A DNA stretch of 64,000 nt from Melieria omissa (taxonomy: Eukaryota; Arthropoda; Insecta; Diptera; Ulidiidae): assembly GCA_963971225.1 (NCBI GenBank), contig OZ020267.1, positions 6,654,574-6,718,573 of the forward strand, given 5' to 3'. A program made the translations under genes and the position numbers. The first letter of the stretch is position 1, and every line of letters begins with the position of its first letter. Shown one piece after another: positions 37,330 to 48,569 of this stretch. The notes beneath the pieces are model-generated. The model saw only the letters and a program-made list of their open reading frames with translations, searched no databases and was not told the origin of the DNA.

Positions 37330-40300
37330 CTGTACTTGGGCGCACGGACTGTCCAGATCGATTTTGGTCTAAATGTTGACCATAGCATAGTTGTTGTTGT
37401 TGTTGTGGTGATAGTCGCAGTTGTGTGATTGTGATCGTTGTGGCGCCGGACGTTAAGTGTTTTGTTGTTGTTGTTTTGTTTCGAGAAAAATAATAGATAA
37501 AAGTACAAAAATAAAACAAAAACAACAACTTAAGAAAAAGGCGTAAAACAAATGAGAGCAAAAGGAGGAAGGATCTTGTTGTATTGTTGTTGTTGCGCAT
37601 AATGTTCAGTTCGGTTTTTGTTTTTGTTGTAGTTGTTGTTGTAGTAATGTAATGTACAAGTGTATGTCAGTGTGCTGGGAGAACAACAAGATGCGTTAAA
37701 CATAGAGAAGCGAATCGCACCGAGTCGCAAATCACAAGAAGGAGCAGAAGAAGAAGCACCTACTTACAGCAGAGAGAGAGAGAGAGAGTGAATTGTTTAG
37801 ATTTTTTCTTTTTCTCGGTCGATATTGACAATATTTTCTTAATTCATTTCATTTCAGTTACAACAAAGCATCAATAATCCTTCGTCCTTTTGTTGGCACT
37901 TTTTCTCAAGTTTTGCACAATTTTGGTACAATTTCACGTTTGCTTTTTGACATTTTTGCACAAGTTTGAAGCATTTTTCATTTAGACATTTCGCAATTTG
38001 CAATCACTTAAATATTAGACGAAACCATAAAAGCGCAAATGTTGCGCTTCCTCAACGAAAAGTTCCGAATGCGTTCAGGCGGTTTCAGATATTCATTGTT
38101 CAATTATTCAATATTCAATACTCAAATAAGTGTACGTAATGGTTAAGTAGAGATAATTTACAGTAAAATTAAGTGGAACCATCGCACCGGTTCAAAGAAA
38201 AAACCTTAACAAACCATATGAAATCTTGCTTAACACAAACACACACACGCACGCACATACACATACACACATAGAGAGAGACAGATTGAGAATATATAAA
38301 CATGTTGAACGTACATAAAGTAACACCTATCTAGTCATATAGGAAGCCAATGTGGGACGTGTGTCTTGTCAAGGACCCTTAAAAAACTGTTAAGCCTCTC
38401 ATTTTCGTGTGAACGCACTAAGCTGCTACTCTTAGTCTTAAAAACAATCCATCTTATCGAGAGTGCTACCAACGCATATCTGGCAAATTGTCTATAAACT
38501 TAAGCCAACATTCTAAGATTGTTGTTGTGGTCATAAGACACTTGGCCAGCTAAATCACAAGATTGTCTCCATTATAAAACACTTTGCATACTATCTCAGA
38601 ATTTTAATTTGACTATTGTTTGCGCTCTTTTATATGACTTCTGACATCAGTTCAGAAGTCATTTTTTGGACAAAATAAATTCAAAAAAATATAAGAACAA
38701 AAAACAAATTAATACTGCAATGCCAGAATGATGTCTTAGATGGAAACCCATTGTAAAAATAACAAAAAATAAATATTCTAAAGTTACACTGGCTGGCCCC
38801 AAGACCTCCCGTAGACTTTGTTCGAGTCCGTAGCGTTACCGGATACAGGTTCTTAACGTTAAAAGTGACCGTAAAGATCTATAGATACAAGAGCCCTTAT
38901 AGAGAACCTTAATAGCTTGCGCCTGTTTAACCCTTTTGACCCTGAATTTTACCCTGTGTCTCGATATAACTTTTTGGAATGTAAATGTAAATCATGAACT
39001 GAATGTAAATCATGAGCACTTTCTTAAGAAATGTGCACACGACATTTGAAGTCGCCATGCCTGTTTATTAGAGTTCTAGAGCTAGTTTACTTTTGAAAAA
39101 TTTTAGCTTAAAACGTGTTAAACAAATTTTATATCAATATTTTTTAATTGCAGAAAAATTATTTAATATTTATGGAAAAATACAAAATTATCACTTTTTG
39201 ATTTTGTTTGACCGTTATTAAAGACATAAAGAAACAGGATTTTGATCAAAAGCGCCCAATTCGTAGACTTCAATTAGAACATAAACTTTCTCTGATATCG
39301 CTGCAAGTTATTATTTTTCAGGGATAACAGTGAAATTTGTGTAATTTGCTTTGAACTTACTTCTAAGAATCGTAGCTTTTGCTATAAGATGACAAATAGG
39401 CGAAGTTGCTCTCAGGCAACTTTGGGGTCGAAAGGGTGGAATAGAAGTCATTCTGATGCGAGAAGCATTCACATGATTTCTCATAACTTTATTTCTTCTT
39501 TGTTAACATTATGTGAACAAATTATTCTAGCAAAGTTTTAATTTTTTTTCAAATAGTGTGAAAGGGCCTTTAAGAAAATCAATGGAGTCTCAGAGTCACC
39601 ACTAAGAATACGACTATCTTTTTGAAATACTCTGCGGTTTGGATTCTACGGCTATAGGTCGGAACAAATATGAGGAAAGCTTTCTTGAGAACTGAATATC
39701 GATAGACTTTAGGTTGTCTAATACTCTCGCCTAGGTACACGATAGTCTTTTCGAACTTTAGAAATAATCTGATGTCATTATTTGTTGGCCATAACTAGGA
39801 ACTTAGCTTTTAAAAAATGTAAATTGATTTCTTGAGAACTGAATATCAACGAACTGTAGGCTGTTTAATTTGTTGTTGGTTGTTGTTCGCACGACCGCGA
39901 AAACTTTGCTCCCTTTTGAAATATTCAACTCAAAATTTCTTGTTTCTCAATAAGTTACTGTATCAGCACTAAGTAAGTTGACCCAAAGAATTTCAAGTCC
40001 CGAGTGTCTGACTTTTGTGAAATTCATTGAATAATCAAATAGCCAATAAATAATTCTTTCTCTTCTGATTGTTTATAATTTGTGCCTAAAGCAACAATTG
40101 TAGAATTCTAGTTTCCAAGTCTTTTTAGGGTTTGCAGAGGCGTTTCATTTTACTAAAAAAAATACAATGTTTACAATTTCGAATTGGAGATTAAAACAAA
40201 TGTGGTATTTGTTGGGCATAATGAACGTGGTTCCATTTAAGTTTCAATTGTTTTAATGCTGGTTTATATAGGGTTTAAATCAAATAAAATTGGCTGAGAT

Positions 40301-41411
40301 TAAAAAAACAGCTCTCTATACATCTCAGACTGTGTGAATATTTTATTTAAGTTAGGTTAGGGTGGAATTTTATGATGCTCACATAGGCCAGTAGTGACTC
40401 GTTGTGTTACCACAAAAGTAGAAAAGGACTTAAAACCGAAACACTGCCGGGTGGAGGAGGGAAGCCAATGAGAAATATTTTATTTACTATATGGAATGAT
40501 CATAAACTGATTTAATCAATAATAATAATAATTAAAAAAAAAACTATTAGTTTTAAAGTTTAACCCAGAGCATCTCAATTGGTGAACTGAACTACTGAGG
40601 AATCCTTAAGTATTTAGAAAAAATTATTCAATGGTCAACAGTTCGAGGTGAACAATTTGAGCGCGAATACAGAAACAAAAAAACAGACAGTTCATATATA
40701 GTACAAATCAGTGCAGGGGACGTTTTGGGGGTTCAAACACCCCCAAACACAAAAATTGCTGGTACAAAATATGGTTTCAAATGCTATAAGACTCAAAAGT
40801 TGTACACAAATCCCCATCGCTCCAAAATGAAATCCTATGTGCACTACTGGCACAACTTACCAACTTAAAACTGAATAATACTGAACTCTATTTCTAGCGC
40901 TTTTCAAGGTTAAATAATCTGACTAACTCTTATTCCCGTTTTACGCTTTGTCGCGCATAATTAAAAACTCATTGGTAGCAAAATCATTCATAACTAATTA
41001 ATTAGCATTTCATATCCATTATATAGAATATTTTTTTTTGGCAAAGGGTTAAATATGATTGACATGTTTTCATGTTTACATCTGTTTACAACATATAAAA
41101 TGCTGCCAATATTTAATCTCACATTTACATACAAACACATGCACATTTATGTTCGCAAGGAATGCTACAAATGCCTAATTTAGTACATTTTTAATTAAAA
41201 TTTTTAATTAAATATAACTTAACAAGCAATTCTTTTGGTTAATTTATTTGTTTTCAAACATTCAAATTTTGTAATTTTTTTCAAACTATTTACTTATTTT
41301 CCCTCAACATTTGCCACATTCCTTGCGTTTGTGTGCTCGGTAAGCTGATAGTTATAATGTTTTGGTCTGACAGGCTGAATTGGTTTGTTTGTTTGTTTTG
41401 GGCAAACTTAC
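37330..41411. other. fru: intron between common exon 4 and the TTF-finger exon
   Basis: No exon is recognised. It holds a GA microsatellite (37771-37790) and CA-rich tracts (38230-38280). TTAGGTTAGGGTGG at about 40360 and a GGGGGTTCAAACACCCCCAA hairpin near 40730 look like decayed transposon ends. Confidence 0.45.
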
Positions 41412-41454
41412 CGGCAAGTATTCGGGTGGCAAAGGTACATGAGTCTCGCGTTGT

Positions 41455-41489
<35 letters not shown>

Positions 41490-41726
41490 TGCTTCCATCA
41501 ATTCCTGTTTAATACTAAGCGATTGACTGAGACCAATACTACTGGAAATCGCACCAACACTGCTGCTGCCACCGCCGATGCCGCCGCAGGCACCGCCACC
41601 GCTCAGTTGACTCTCGGACAATGGCGAATCGCGACGACCCACCGTGACGCCCGCGTCCTCGGATTCAGATGTATTACCGCCAACTTTTGGCACGGGACTC
41701 GATTTAAAATTACTGTGTGAGGATGC
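41412..41726 (-). CDS. fru: fruitless common exon 4: linker with IKQE SUMO-type motif and polyglutamine
   Basis: A 105-codon, phase-0 exon (residues 349-453) runs from ASSHSNFKSSPVPK to PPEYLP. The acceptor is CATCATTTCAG|GCATCC and the donor is TTGCCG|GTAAGTTTG. The motif order NFKSSPVPK, TSESEDAG, SLSIKQELM, polyQ, LPPEYLP matches Drosophila Fru. SIKQELM (Lys421) fits the psi-K-x-E sumoylation consensus and is followed at once by an uninterrupted glutamine run. Because it ends in phase 0, it can join either the connector exon at 35912 (LP|PGALKL) or the TTF-finger terminal exon at 37329 (LP|VTKS). It is therefore the branch point for isoform choice. A second AG 14 bases downstream (CACACAG) would shift the frame and is unlikely to be used. 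Confidence 0.93.
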
Positions 41727-42027
41727 CTGAAATGATGCCAGAGTGGTAAATTAAAAAAATATGTAAGCATTAATTTGTTATTGTAAAAAAATGAAAAAAA
41801 TTGAAATAAATTAAATAGAAATAAATCTAAATTGGGCACAATTACTGCGAGCAACAACATTGAGTTTTAGTTAGATTTTGCACCGGGTAGCGACGCACAT
41901 TTAATAATTTTCGGGAAATTATCAAAATAATTTGAAAAAAATAATAAATAAATTGTCATGTTTATCAGAAAGAAACTTGTTAACATTTATTAGTCCTTAT
42001 GACATTCCAGATGTTGTTCTGGGGTCT

Positions 42028-42091
42028 CCATAGAGCTGATACAGTTATCTTCACAGTAACTCTGTGGGCTCTATAGAACTGATGCAGTTTT
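42028..42091. repeat. short direct repeat near SINE tail
   Basis: Two related phrases, CCATAGAGCTGATACAGTT and TCTATAGAACTGATGCAGTT, lie about 44 bp apart just beyond the A-rich tail of the neighbouring SINE-like element. Confidence 0.6.
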
Positions 42092-42553
42092 TTTTTCTTA
42101 TTCACTACTGTCGGGAGCATAGGGCCTCCACAAGACAATGCCTTGTTTGGATACGTTAATCGTTTGTGTTTTCCTGCTAGGGTTTTCCTGGTCTACCTAA
42201 GGTAGTCCTGAGTGATGGGGCTGCCACCTATTGCCGCTTAGTAACGACGCTTTCGATGTTCACAGCGCCATCTATTGTGTAGAGGAGGTGACTGAAGGAT
42301 GGTTGGGGACTTTGCTAAGATGGGTTTGGTGCGTTGTTCTCGCTAATGCCCGCTTCTCCTTGCAGGTGTCGCTGGTGCACCGTGTAGCTGTATATTTGTA
42401 TTCTTTTTACAGCCGCACAACGCATTATTGTTGTGGAATTGGATTGGAAAAGTTGGAAGAGTGCGGAACCATGCACCAGGTAGGAGTCGAACCCACGGCC
42501 TATGGGAGGCTATCGAGACTGCCGATGCAGTTGATGCAGCTACCTGCACAGTT
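42092..42553 (-). mobile_element. tRNA-derived SINE-like element
   Basis: The fru-strand sequence begins with a 70-base tRNA-like head (42546-42477). A 7-bp acceptor-type stem pairs CAGGTAG (42546-42540) with CTACCTG (42483-42477). The T-arm has a perfect Pol III B box, GGTTCGACTCC, at 42493-42483. An A-box-like TAGCTGCATCAACTGC lies at 42542-42527. About 390 bases of unique body follow, ending in an A-rich tail (AATAAGAAAAAAAAA) near 42092. No clear target-site duplication was seen. It could instead be a tRNA pseudogene fused to other DNA. Confidence 0.6.
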
Positions 42554-42857
42554 ATAGTTTATCGCTTATTTTCGAAGACGATGCAGGAGTTACGGATGTT
42601 TTCGTGAAGCTTTTGTCTTCTGAGTTGAACTTATTTGTTTGTTGTCGCCTCCATGGCTGCAGAAGGGATTGGCGGAAAAGGCAAAGAGATCTAACCTACG
42701 AATCTCTGCTCTTGCTGCCCATAATTCGTACATGTCCTGGATACAATATTGGGCCATTATCTTCTGATTGAAAGCTGAAAAGAGCTCAAAGCCAGTGATG
42801 TCGGTCCAAGAATTTGTGGGCTTGTAACTATCGAACCATGTCTCTCGTATGGACAAT

Positions 42858-43022
42858 GAAGCTCCGTCGAAAAAGATGTTCGAGGTGGTAGTTGGTAGTT
42901 GGAGATCGAAGAGGAAAACAGGACCAAGTTGAGGACACTCTATCATCTCTTGGTGCCATCAACTGGCTAGAAGTTTTGCGGCCGGCCGTAAGCCAGTAAC
43001 GTTGTGTAATGGCCCCTTAAGT
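42858..43022 (+). mobile_element. decayed non-LTR retrotransposon 3' fragment (second copy)
   Basis: Homologous to 6849-7031. Translated, it includes EDTLSSLGAINWLEVLRPAV before a stop, resembling the C-terminal tail of LINE ORF2. It lies beside the SINE-like elements in intron 3. Confidence 0.5.
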
Positions 43023-43255
43023 AATCAACCAACAAGGAACCCATTTTGGGCTATGAAGTCTTTTGATTGACTACTCTGACGGTGGTTAGTGGCTGCCTAA
43101 GCTATCACTGCAAACACAAATGGATCTCTCCATCTCCTTTTGGTGACATGGTCCTTCACTCTCGAAATTCAACCAACCTTTCGATAGAAAGATGGACACA
43201 AATCAAAGTGCAGTCAAGCATTGCTTGAGTCTATAGAGGCAACAGCTTCTGGCCC

Positions 43256-43330
43256 ACGTAGCTCAGCATTTTGTTAGTGCATTCGCGAGAGAGGCTGAGG
43301 TTTGAAGTTTCAGTACCAACTCAAATGATA
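43256..43330 (+). mobile_element. second tRNA-like SINE head
   Basis: A-box-like TAGCTCAGCATTTTGTTAGTGC starts at 43259 and B-box-like GGTTTGAAGTTTC is at 43299-43311, with spacing suitable for a tRNA-derived promoter. Its sequence differs from the 42.5 kb element. The 3' end is undefined. Confidence 0.45.
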
Positions 43331-44534
43331 ACGTATGAGAAATCTTCCATGCTGCCCCCCAAACCCTGTTCTTGTAAGTGAAACAAGCGATAAGAGTATG
43401 GAATACATGTACATTGTACGTGTATGGATAGGTGAAACTTTTGCTGTGACTGTGCCCTATCAATTACCAAATGTGATTTCAATATCTGTGCATACGTCAT
43501 GCGATAAGCTGCAACCGCATACGGCACGTGCCGTGTCCCGATAAGAAATATAGATGAAAACAAAAGTGCGCATATGGCTTACACGCTGCTAAGGGCACAG
43601 ATAACGAATGCCAAGGTTGGCCGAAAGCCCGCGAGCGCGAAAGACTCTGATAACTCACACATGAGAGGTATTTCCTAATATCACTGTTGCCAGATATCTG
43701 AAATGACTTTCTCCTAAATCTAGAAAAAATAAAATTTTCTCTAAAAAATTTGAAAAATCTTGTAAAATTAAAAACAAAATATTTTTTGTCAATATGAACA
43801 AAGGAATTAAACCTCTCATAAGAAAATAAAAATAAATCAATTTTTTTTTAATTGCAGATTTTTCCATTCAGCTTCATCTAAACAAACAATTAACACAAAA
43901 AAACCATATGGAAAAAAAAGAATGGTATAAAATTCGCTTTTGTAAACCTTTTTCATTCATCGTATAAATTATAACCTTGGAACCCAAAAATTTAATTTAA
44001 GTAAATTAGACACTTTGGCTTTTAATATTTAAGGCTTCAGTGACACCATTAGTGTCAAATGCATCATCAATGGATCATTAATTGATCATCAAAATCTCCT
44101 AAACAATTCTTCTTTCTAAAGAAGAAGAATCCAAGAATCAAGAAGAAGCCAAGAATCTCTTAAATCTAGTGGAAAATCTTCTGATCTGGCAACACTGCCC
44201 AAGTGTAGTCTGTGGCGCACAATTACAATGTGTTTAGGTATTTATGTTACAGATTATATCCAAGCAGATAAAATATTTGCAAATATATTTAGATTTTTAG
44301 GCGTCATGGTTTCATGGGTCGAACAATGCTGCAATTAACTAGTAGGAAATTTTTGAGGCAGAATAATTTTTTGTTTAATTCAACTAAACTTAACTTAAAG
44401 AAACTTCTTATTGGTTTATTTATCACTGTTTTTTAGACAGTTCAACTAGTGAATTAGGAGCAAGAAACTGAAATAAACATGTGAAATAGATATTCCGCAG
44501 TTCTGACGATAAAACTTGAACTGTTTCAATGGCT

Positions 44535-44700
44535 TCACTCAGTGGCGCATTTAGGGGGGAAGGGGCGGGGTTGGGTGTTGAAACCCCCCAAATACTAGGA
44601 TCGACAAACATACAAATGAAAAGGCATTTTATGAATACTAAAGAATACCTTTTTGAAACCCTTCCTATAACATTTTTCTGAATCTACCCCTGGCTCTAGT
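44535..44700. mobile_element. short MITE-like relic with imperfect inverted ends
   Basis: The left end CAGTGGCGCATTTAGGGGG and the right end CTGAATCTACCCCTGGCTCT are approximate inverted complements. A GGGTTG...AAACCCCCCAAA segment follows the left end. This is the look of a common insect transposon terminus. The element has no coding sequence. Confidence 0.45.
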
Positions 44701-45465
44701 TTTTTTAGTCTTCATGTTGTTTATAGAAGAAATATTTTATAGTTAATAGTAGTAGCCATGAGCCATAAAGTATGCAACAGATTTTAAAGATGACACTCAA
44801 AATATTTCAAAATACTAACAGGAAATATTTAATATTTCCCGCATGAACGTTTCCTTAGTTTACAACTTTACATATTTTTTAATACTCTTGGCTTATTCTC
44901 TTCTCTTGTTCTATCCTTGAATGCTTTTGAAAATATTGGTTTTCTCTTTTCCAAGAACTCCCCCAAATTTTTGCATGAAACCATTTCAGATTAGATAATT
45001 TGACCATGTAAGAAACTTTGCCATTTCGATTGAAAAGCTTTTTGTTGACTGCAAAATTTTGTGCATAAATCAATTACGAAAAATTTGTAGTACGCGCACT
45101 TCAAGCAAATTCTTGTTAATTCCCTGAAAACTGATTGCCGCCCGTCGGTTGTCAGGGCAAATTTGTCGATAAGGCGAACCATGACACTTTCCTCGCCTTA
45201 TCGTCAACAAACAACAATTACTATTTCTTGGAAACTGGAATATGAAGTGAATGCAAGTTATAAACAAACCAAACAAAGAAAAGCACTTTTACTTGTTCTG
45301 TCAGGAAGAAGTGCGTTTCGATTACAATCAAAAGTTTAATTTGAAGCCACAACTGACGATACGATCGAGCTGGTCCGCAAAATAGAAAAAAAGAGGCAGA
45401 GAGTTGTTCGACCCACCAATCCAACTATAATGTGGATCCTGTAGGCATTGCCGTTTGTCACTCAC

Positions 45466-46182
45466 CTGAGAATCCTGAGTGTAGTGCCTGTCCTGTACAT
45501 TTGCGTTATGTGTCGAGGTCAACGAATTATCACAGTTGGATGAGTTCTTACGTCTTCGCTTATTACTAGTTATGTGATCCACCGGCGTGGTGGACAACTC
45601 TCTATCACGATCTCTCTTGTCCTTGCTACTGTAGTCTAGCTGCATGAGTTCATCTCGACTGTCGGCCCGCTCGCGCTCGCCCATGCCGCCGACGGCACGC
45701 TCGCTGCCGCGATCACTGCTCGCATCGCCGCGACTATTGATCACACCCACGCTGCCGCCGGTGGCACTGCTGAGTGCATCCGCACTGACGCTGCGATTTG
45801 CGGCGGCCGCCACTGCTGCGGCCATCGCAGCTGCAGCAACGCTGGCGCTGCCCACTATTGGAGATCGCTCGCTGAGGCCTAAGGCAGCCGCTGCCGACTG
45901 CAGGCTGGCACTGACATTGCCGGCGCCCGTGCTGGCAGCCGCTGCGCTGCGTTCGCTTAGGCTGCTGCTGCTGCGGTGTGAGTGCAATTCGTCGCGAAGA
46001 TCGCGCTCGGCGCCTCGACCGCGCAGCGTTTCACATTCGCGCGATTCGCGTTCGCCGGCACCGCCAACACCGATGCCGATGCCGCCGCTGCCGTAGGCGG
46101 AACGTCCTGTGGGCAAGGAGGTCGGCGACTCGCGGTGTTCTGGACGATAGTTTAAGTTGTTGTTGTCCGTGAGTCCACGCAC
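45466..46182 (-). CDS. fru: fruitless common exon 3: low-complexity linker with nuclear-localisation-like motif
   Basis: A 239-codon, phase-0 exon (residues 110-348) starts VRGLTDNNNLNYRPEH and ends at DRHYTQDSQ. The acceptor is CCATTTTGCAG|GTGCGTGG and the donor is TCTCAG|GTGAGT. It forms the fast-evolving linker between the BTB domain and the DNA-binding end. It is Gly-rich near residues 135-150, has arginine/glutamate/serine stretches (ERDLRDELHSHRSSSSLSER), Ala-rich segments near the middle, and a mixed-charge block KDKRDRDRELSTTPV. NKRRRKN is a good candidate nuclear localisation signal. The order of motifs (RDLRDEL, AAAANRS, DRGSER, RELSTTPV, KRRRKNSSNCDNSL) matches Drosophila Fru, with differing repeat lengths. 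Reading on past the donor stays open into the intron, but the conserved junction DSQ|A supports splicing. Confidence 0.94.
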
Positions 46183-46369
46183 CTGCAAAATGGAATAAAA
46201 TTTTGTATGGTTAATTGCAAAGTAATGGGAAAACTAATGTAAATTACACACAAATTTTAGATATTCGTAAATATTTCTTACAATTACACAAAGTAAAGTA
46301 AGTAATTGCTTAATGATGGGCCGTTTAAATGTGAGATTATTTTAAATACTCACAAGTAATATTCAGTAA

Positions 46370-47565
46370 TTGGAAGTAATTACTGTAATTTTAAAGTTAT
46401 TCCATCAATAAATAACAGTAACAGTAATCACAGTAATTTTAAGTATTTTCATCAATAAATATTTTTAATTGGACTAATCCAATGAAGTGCAGACAATTCC
46501 GATATTGTCGAGAAGTAAACTGTGAAGCGATTTAAAAAACTCATAAGTAATTCAGAGTAATTAAGGTAAGTTTAAGTAATTCTATCAATAAATGCTTTAA
46601 TTTGAACGAATCTAATGTAATAGTGATAATTCTGATACTTTCGAGTAGTGAATACTCATGAGTAATGTAGAGTAATTACGGTAATTTTAAGTAATTCTAT
46701 CAGTTAATATTTTAAATTGAATCAATCTAATGCAGTAATGACAATTCTGATATTTTCGAGTAGTAAAATGAGAAACTATTCAAAAAACTGATATGTAATG
46801 TAGAGTAATTACAGTAATTTTAGATTAATTTCATCAATAAATGCTTTAACTTGAAACAATTTAATGGTATGATGACAATTCTGATGCTTGTGAGTAGTAA
46901 AATGTGAGAGTATTTAAAAAATTGATAAGTAATGTAAGAATAATTACAGTAATTTCAAGTAATTCCATCAATAAATGCTTTAACTTGAAGCAACCTAATG
47001 CAGTGCTGAAGATTTTTATACTTGTGAGTAGTAAAATGTGAGGCCATTACAAAAATACTCATAAGTAATGTGGAGTAATTGAGGTAATTTTAAGTAATTA
47101 CATCAATAAATATTTCAAATTGAACAAGTCTAATGCAATGATGACAATTTTGTTACTTTTTAGTAGTAAAATGTGAGAGTATTTAAAAAATTGATAAGTA
47201 ATGTAAGAGTAATTGCAGTAATTTCAAGTAATTCCATCAATAAATGCTTCAACTTGAAACAACCTAATGCAATGCTGACAACTCTGATACTTGCGAGTAG
47301 TAAAATGTGAGAGTATTTAAAAAATTAATAAGTAATGTAAAAGTAATTACACTAATTTCAAGTAATTCCATCAATAAATGCTTTAACTTGCAACAAACTA
47401 ATGCAATACTGACAATTTTGATACTTGTGAGTAGTAAAATGTGAGGCCATTAAAAATACTCATAAGTAATGTAGAGTAATTGAGGTAAGTTTAAGTAATT
47501 CCATCAGTAAATTTCTTAACTTGAACCAATCTTAAGCAGTGATGACAGTTCTCGAGTAGCAGAGT
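46370..47565. repeat. 134 bp tandem satellite filling intron 2
   Basis: About nine copies have a very even 133-135 bp period. GAGTAGTAAAATGTGAG marks fall at 46758, 46892, 47026, ~47160, 47295 and 47429, with earlier variants at 46510 and 46643. Each unit holds several AGTAATT words, CCATCAATAAATGCTTTAAC and CTAATGCAxTGxTGACAATT. It occupies nearly all of the intron between 46183 and 47647. Confidence 0.95.
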
Positions 47566-47647
47566 GATCATCCCAAAACTTATTTCTTGAAGTATTTAAC
47601 AATAATTGTGTGTAATTGTCAGTAATCTAAAGCATCTAGCCACTGAC

Positions 47648-47848
47648 CTGTAGGCTTTCGGCTGTTTTCAGGAACATCGGTAGTGAACTCTGACCGACGT
47701 TGACTTCGCCTTTGTACATGAAATCGAGCAGCGAGCGCATCTCTGAGAATCTGACATCTTTCAAGTAGATGATGGGATGTGGATGATGGTTTTGCAGGAA
47801 AATCGTTTCGAAATATGGGCTGCATGCTGATAGAATTGTCTGATGCGC
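47648..47848 (-). CDS. fru: fruitless common exon 2: C-terminal half of BTB domain
   Basis: Sixty-seven codons in phase 0 (residues 43-109) complete the BTB/POZ fold. They begin [20 protein letters not shown], include the [11 protein letters not shown] strand and FMYKGEVNV, and end KTAESLQ. The acceptor is ATTTACAG|GCGCATCAG and the donor is CTACAG|GTCAGT. The BTB domain mediates homo- or heterodimerisation and co-factor recruitment in this family. The exon is separated from exon 1 by a 721 bp intron and from exon 3 by a 1465 bp intron made almost wholly of a 134 bp satellite. The sequence is almost unchanged from Drosophila as I remember it, with no broken residues, so this is a functional copy. 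Confidence 0.96.
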
Positions 47849-48569
47849 CTGTAAATATAATAAAAAGAAATCATGTGTTAATTTATATATTTTTAATCTC
47901 ATAGATAACATGTCTTCAAAGCATCCACGTGTCTCTATGACATTTTATTACTTCAAGTAGTGTCAATTCGACACGTAACTCATTTATTGAGCGCTTAAGC
48001 TGACTTTAATAAGCCAAATAGTAAAACTTAATAATATTTTTTTCAACATCACAGACACACACAGAGCAGATGCAAATAATTTTGCACATCAAACAATGCT
48101 TTCTTCATTGCAACGCGCGCCGCACGTGCCGCATTCTGATATTAAATTCATGTGGTACCTTTTGGCTGGTAGCAACTTGCAAATGAGAGTGTCTGTGTGT
48201 GTGTGTGTGTGTGCTTTAGTGCAATAAGCGCTCAAATGTTGACACATTTTGCACTGCGCTTTCAAACGACTCAATGTTGCTCATACGCCATGGTGTGCAT
48301 GGCATGTAATGTTGGAAAACAATGGGACTTGCGGAGTTCATGCATTTTTTTCGAGCATGACATGAGACATGAAATGTTGAGAAGATTGCACAGACAAAAG
48401 AAAAGTTGTTTAGTAAAAAAATTTGAATTGGTGGCTTAAATTTTGGTCTTTCACGGAATCATGAATGAAAAATTTTTAATATATCTTTTTAATCAGAATT
48501 TCTACATTAATTCAATTTATATTTCAATTGTTTCATTTATATTATTTATGTTTTGTTGAATTATGTTAC
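47849..48569. other. fru: intron 1 inside the BTB domain
   Basis: A 721 bp intron splits the BTB domain after ETVK. It contains a (TG)n tract near 48193-48212 and no recognisable feature beyond its splice sites (AAG|GTAACA and TTTACAG|GCG). Confidence 0.85.

Larger units (their letters stand above)
41727..45465. other. fru: intron 3 (between common exons 3 and 4)
   Basis: A 3739 bp intron carries the cluster of mobile-element relics listed separately. No additional exon is recognised. Confidence 0.8.

Noticed and set aside
45644..46096. 150-codon + strand frame opposite common exon 3
   Set aside because: It is antisense to conserved fru linker coding sequence and consists of low-complexity Ala/Arg/Ser text.
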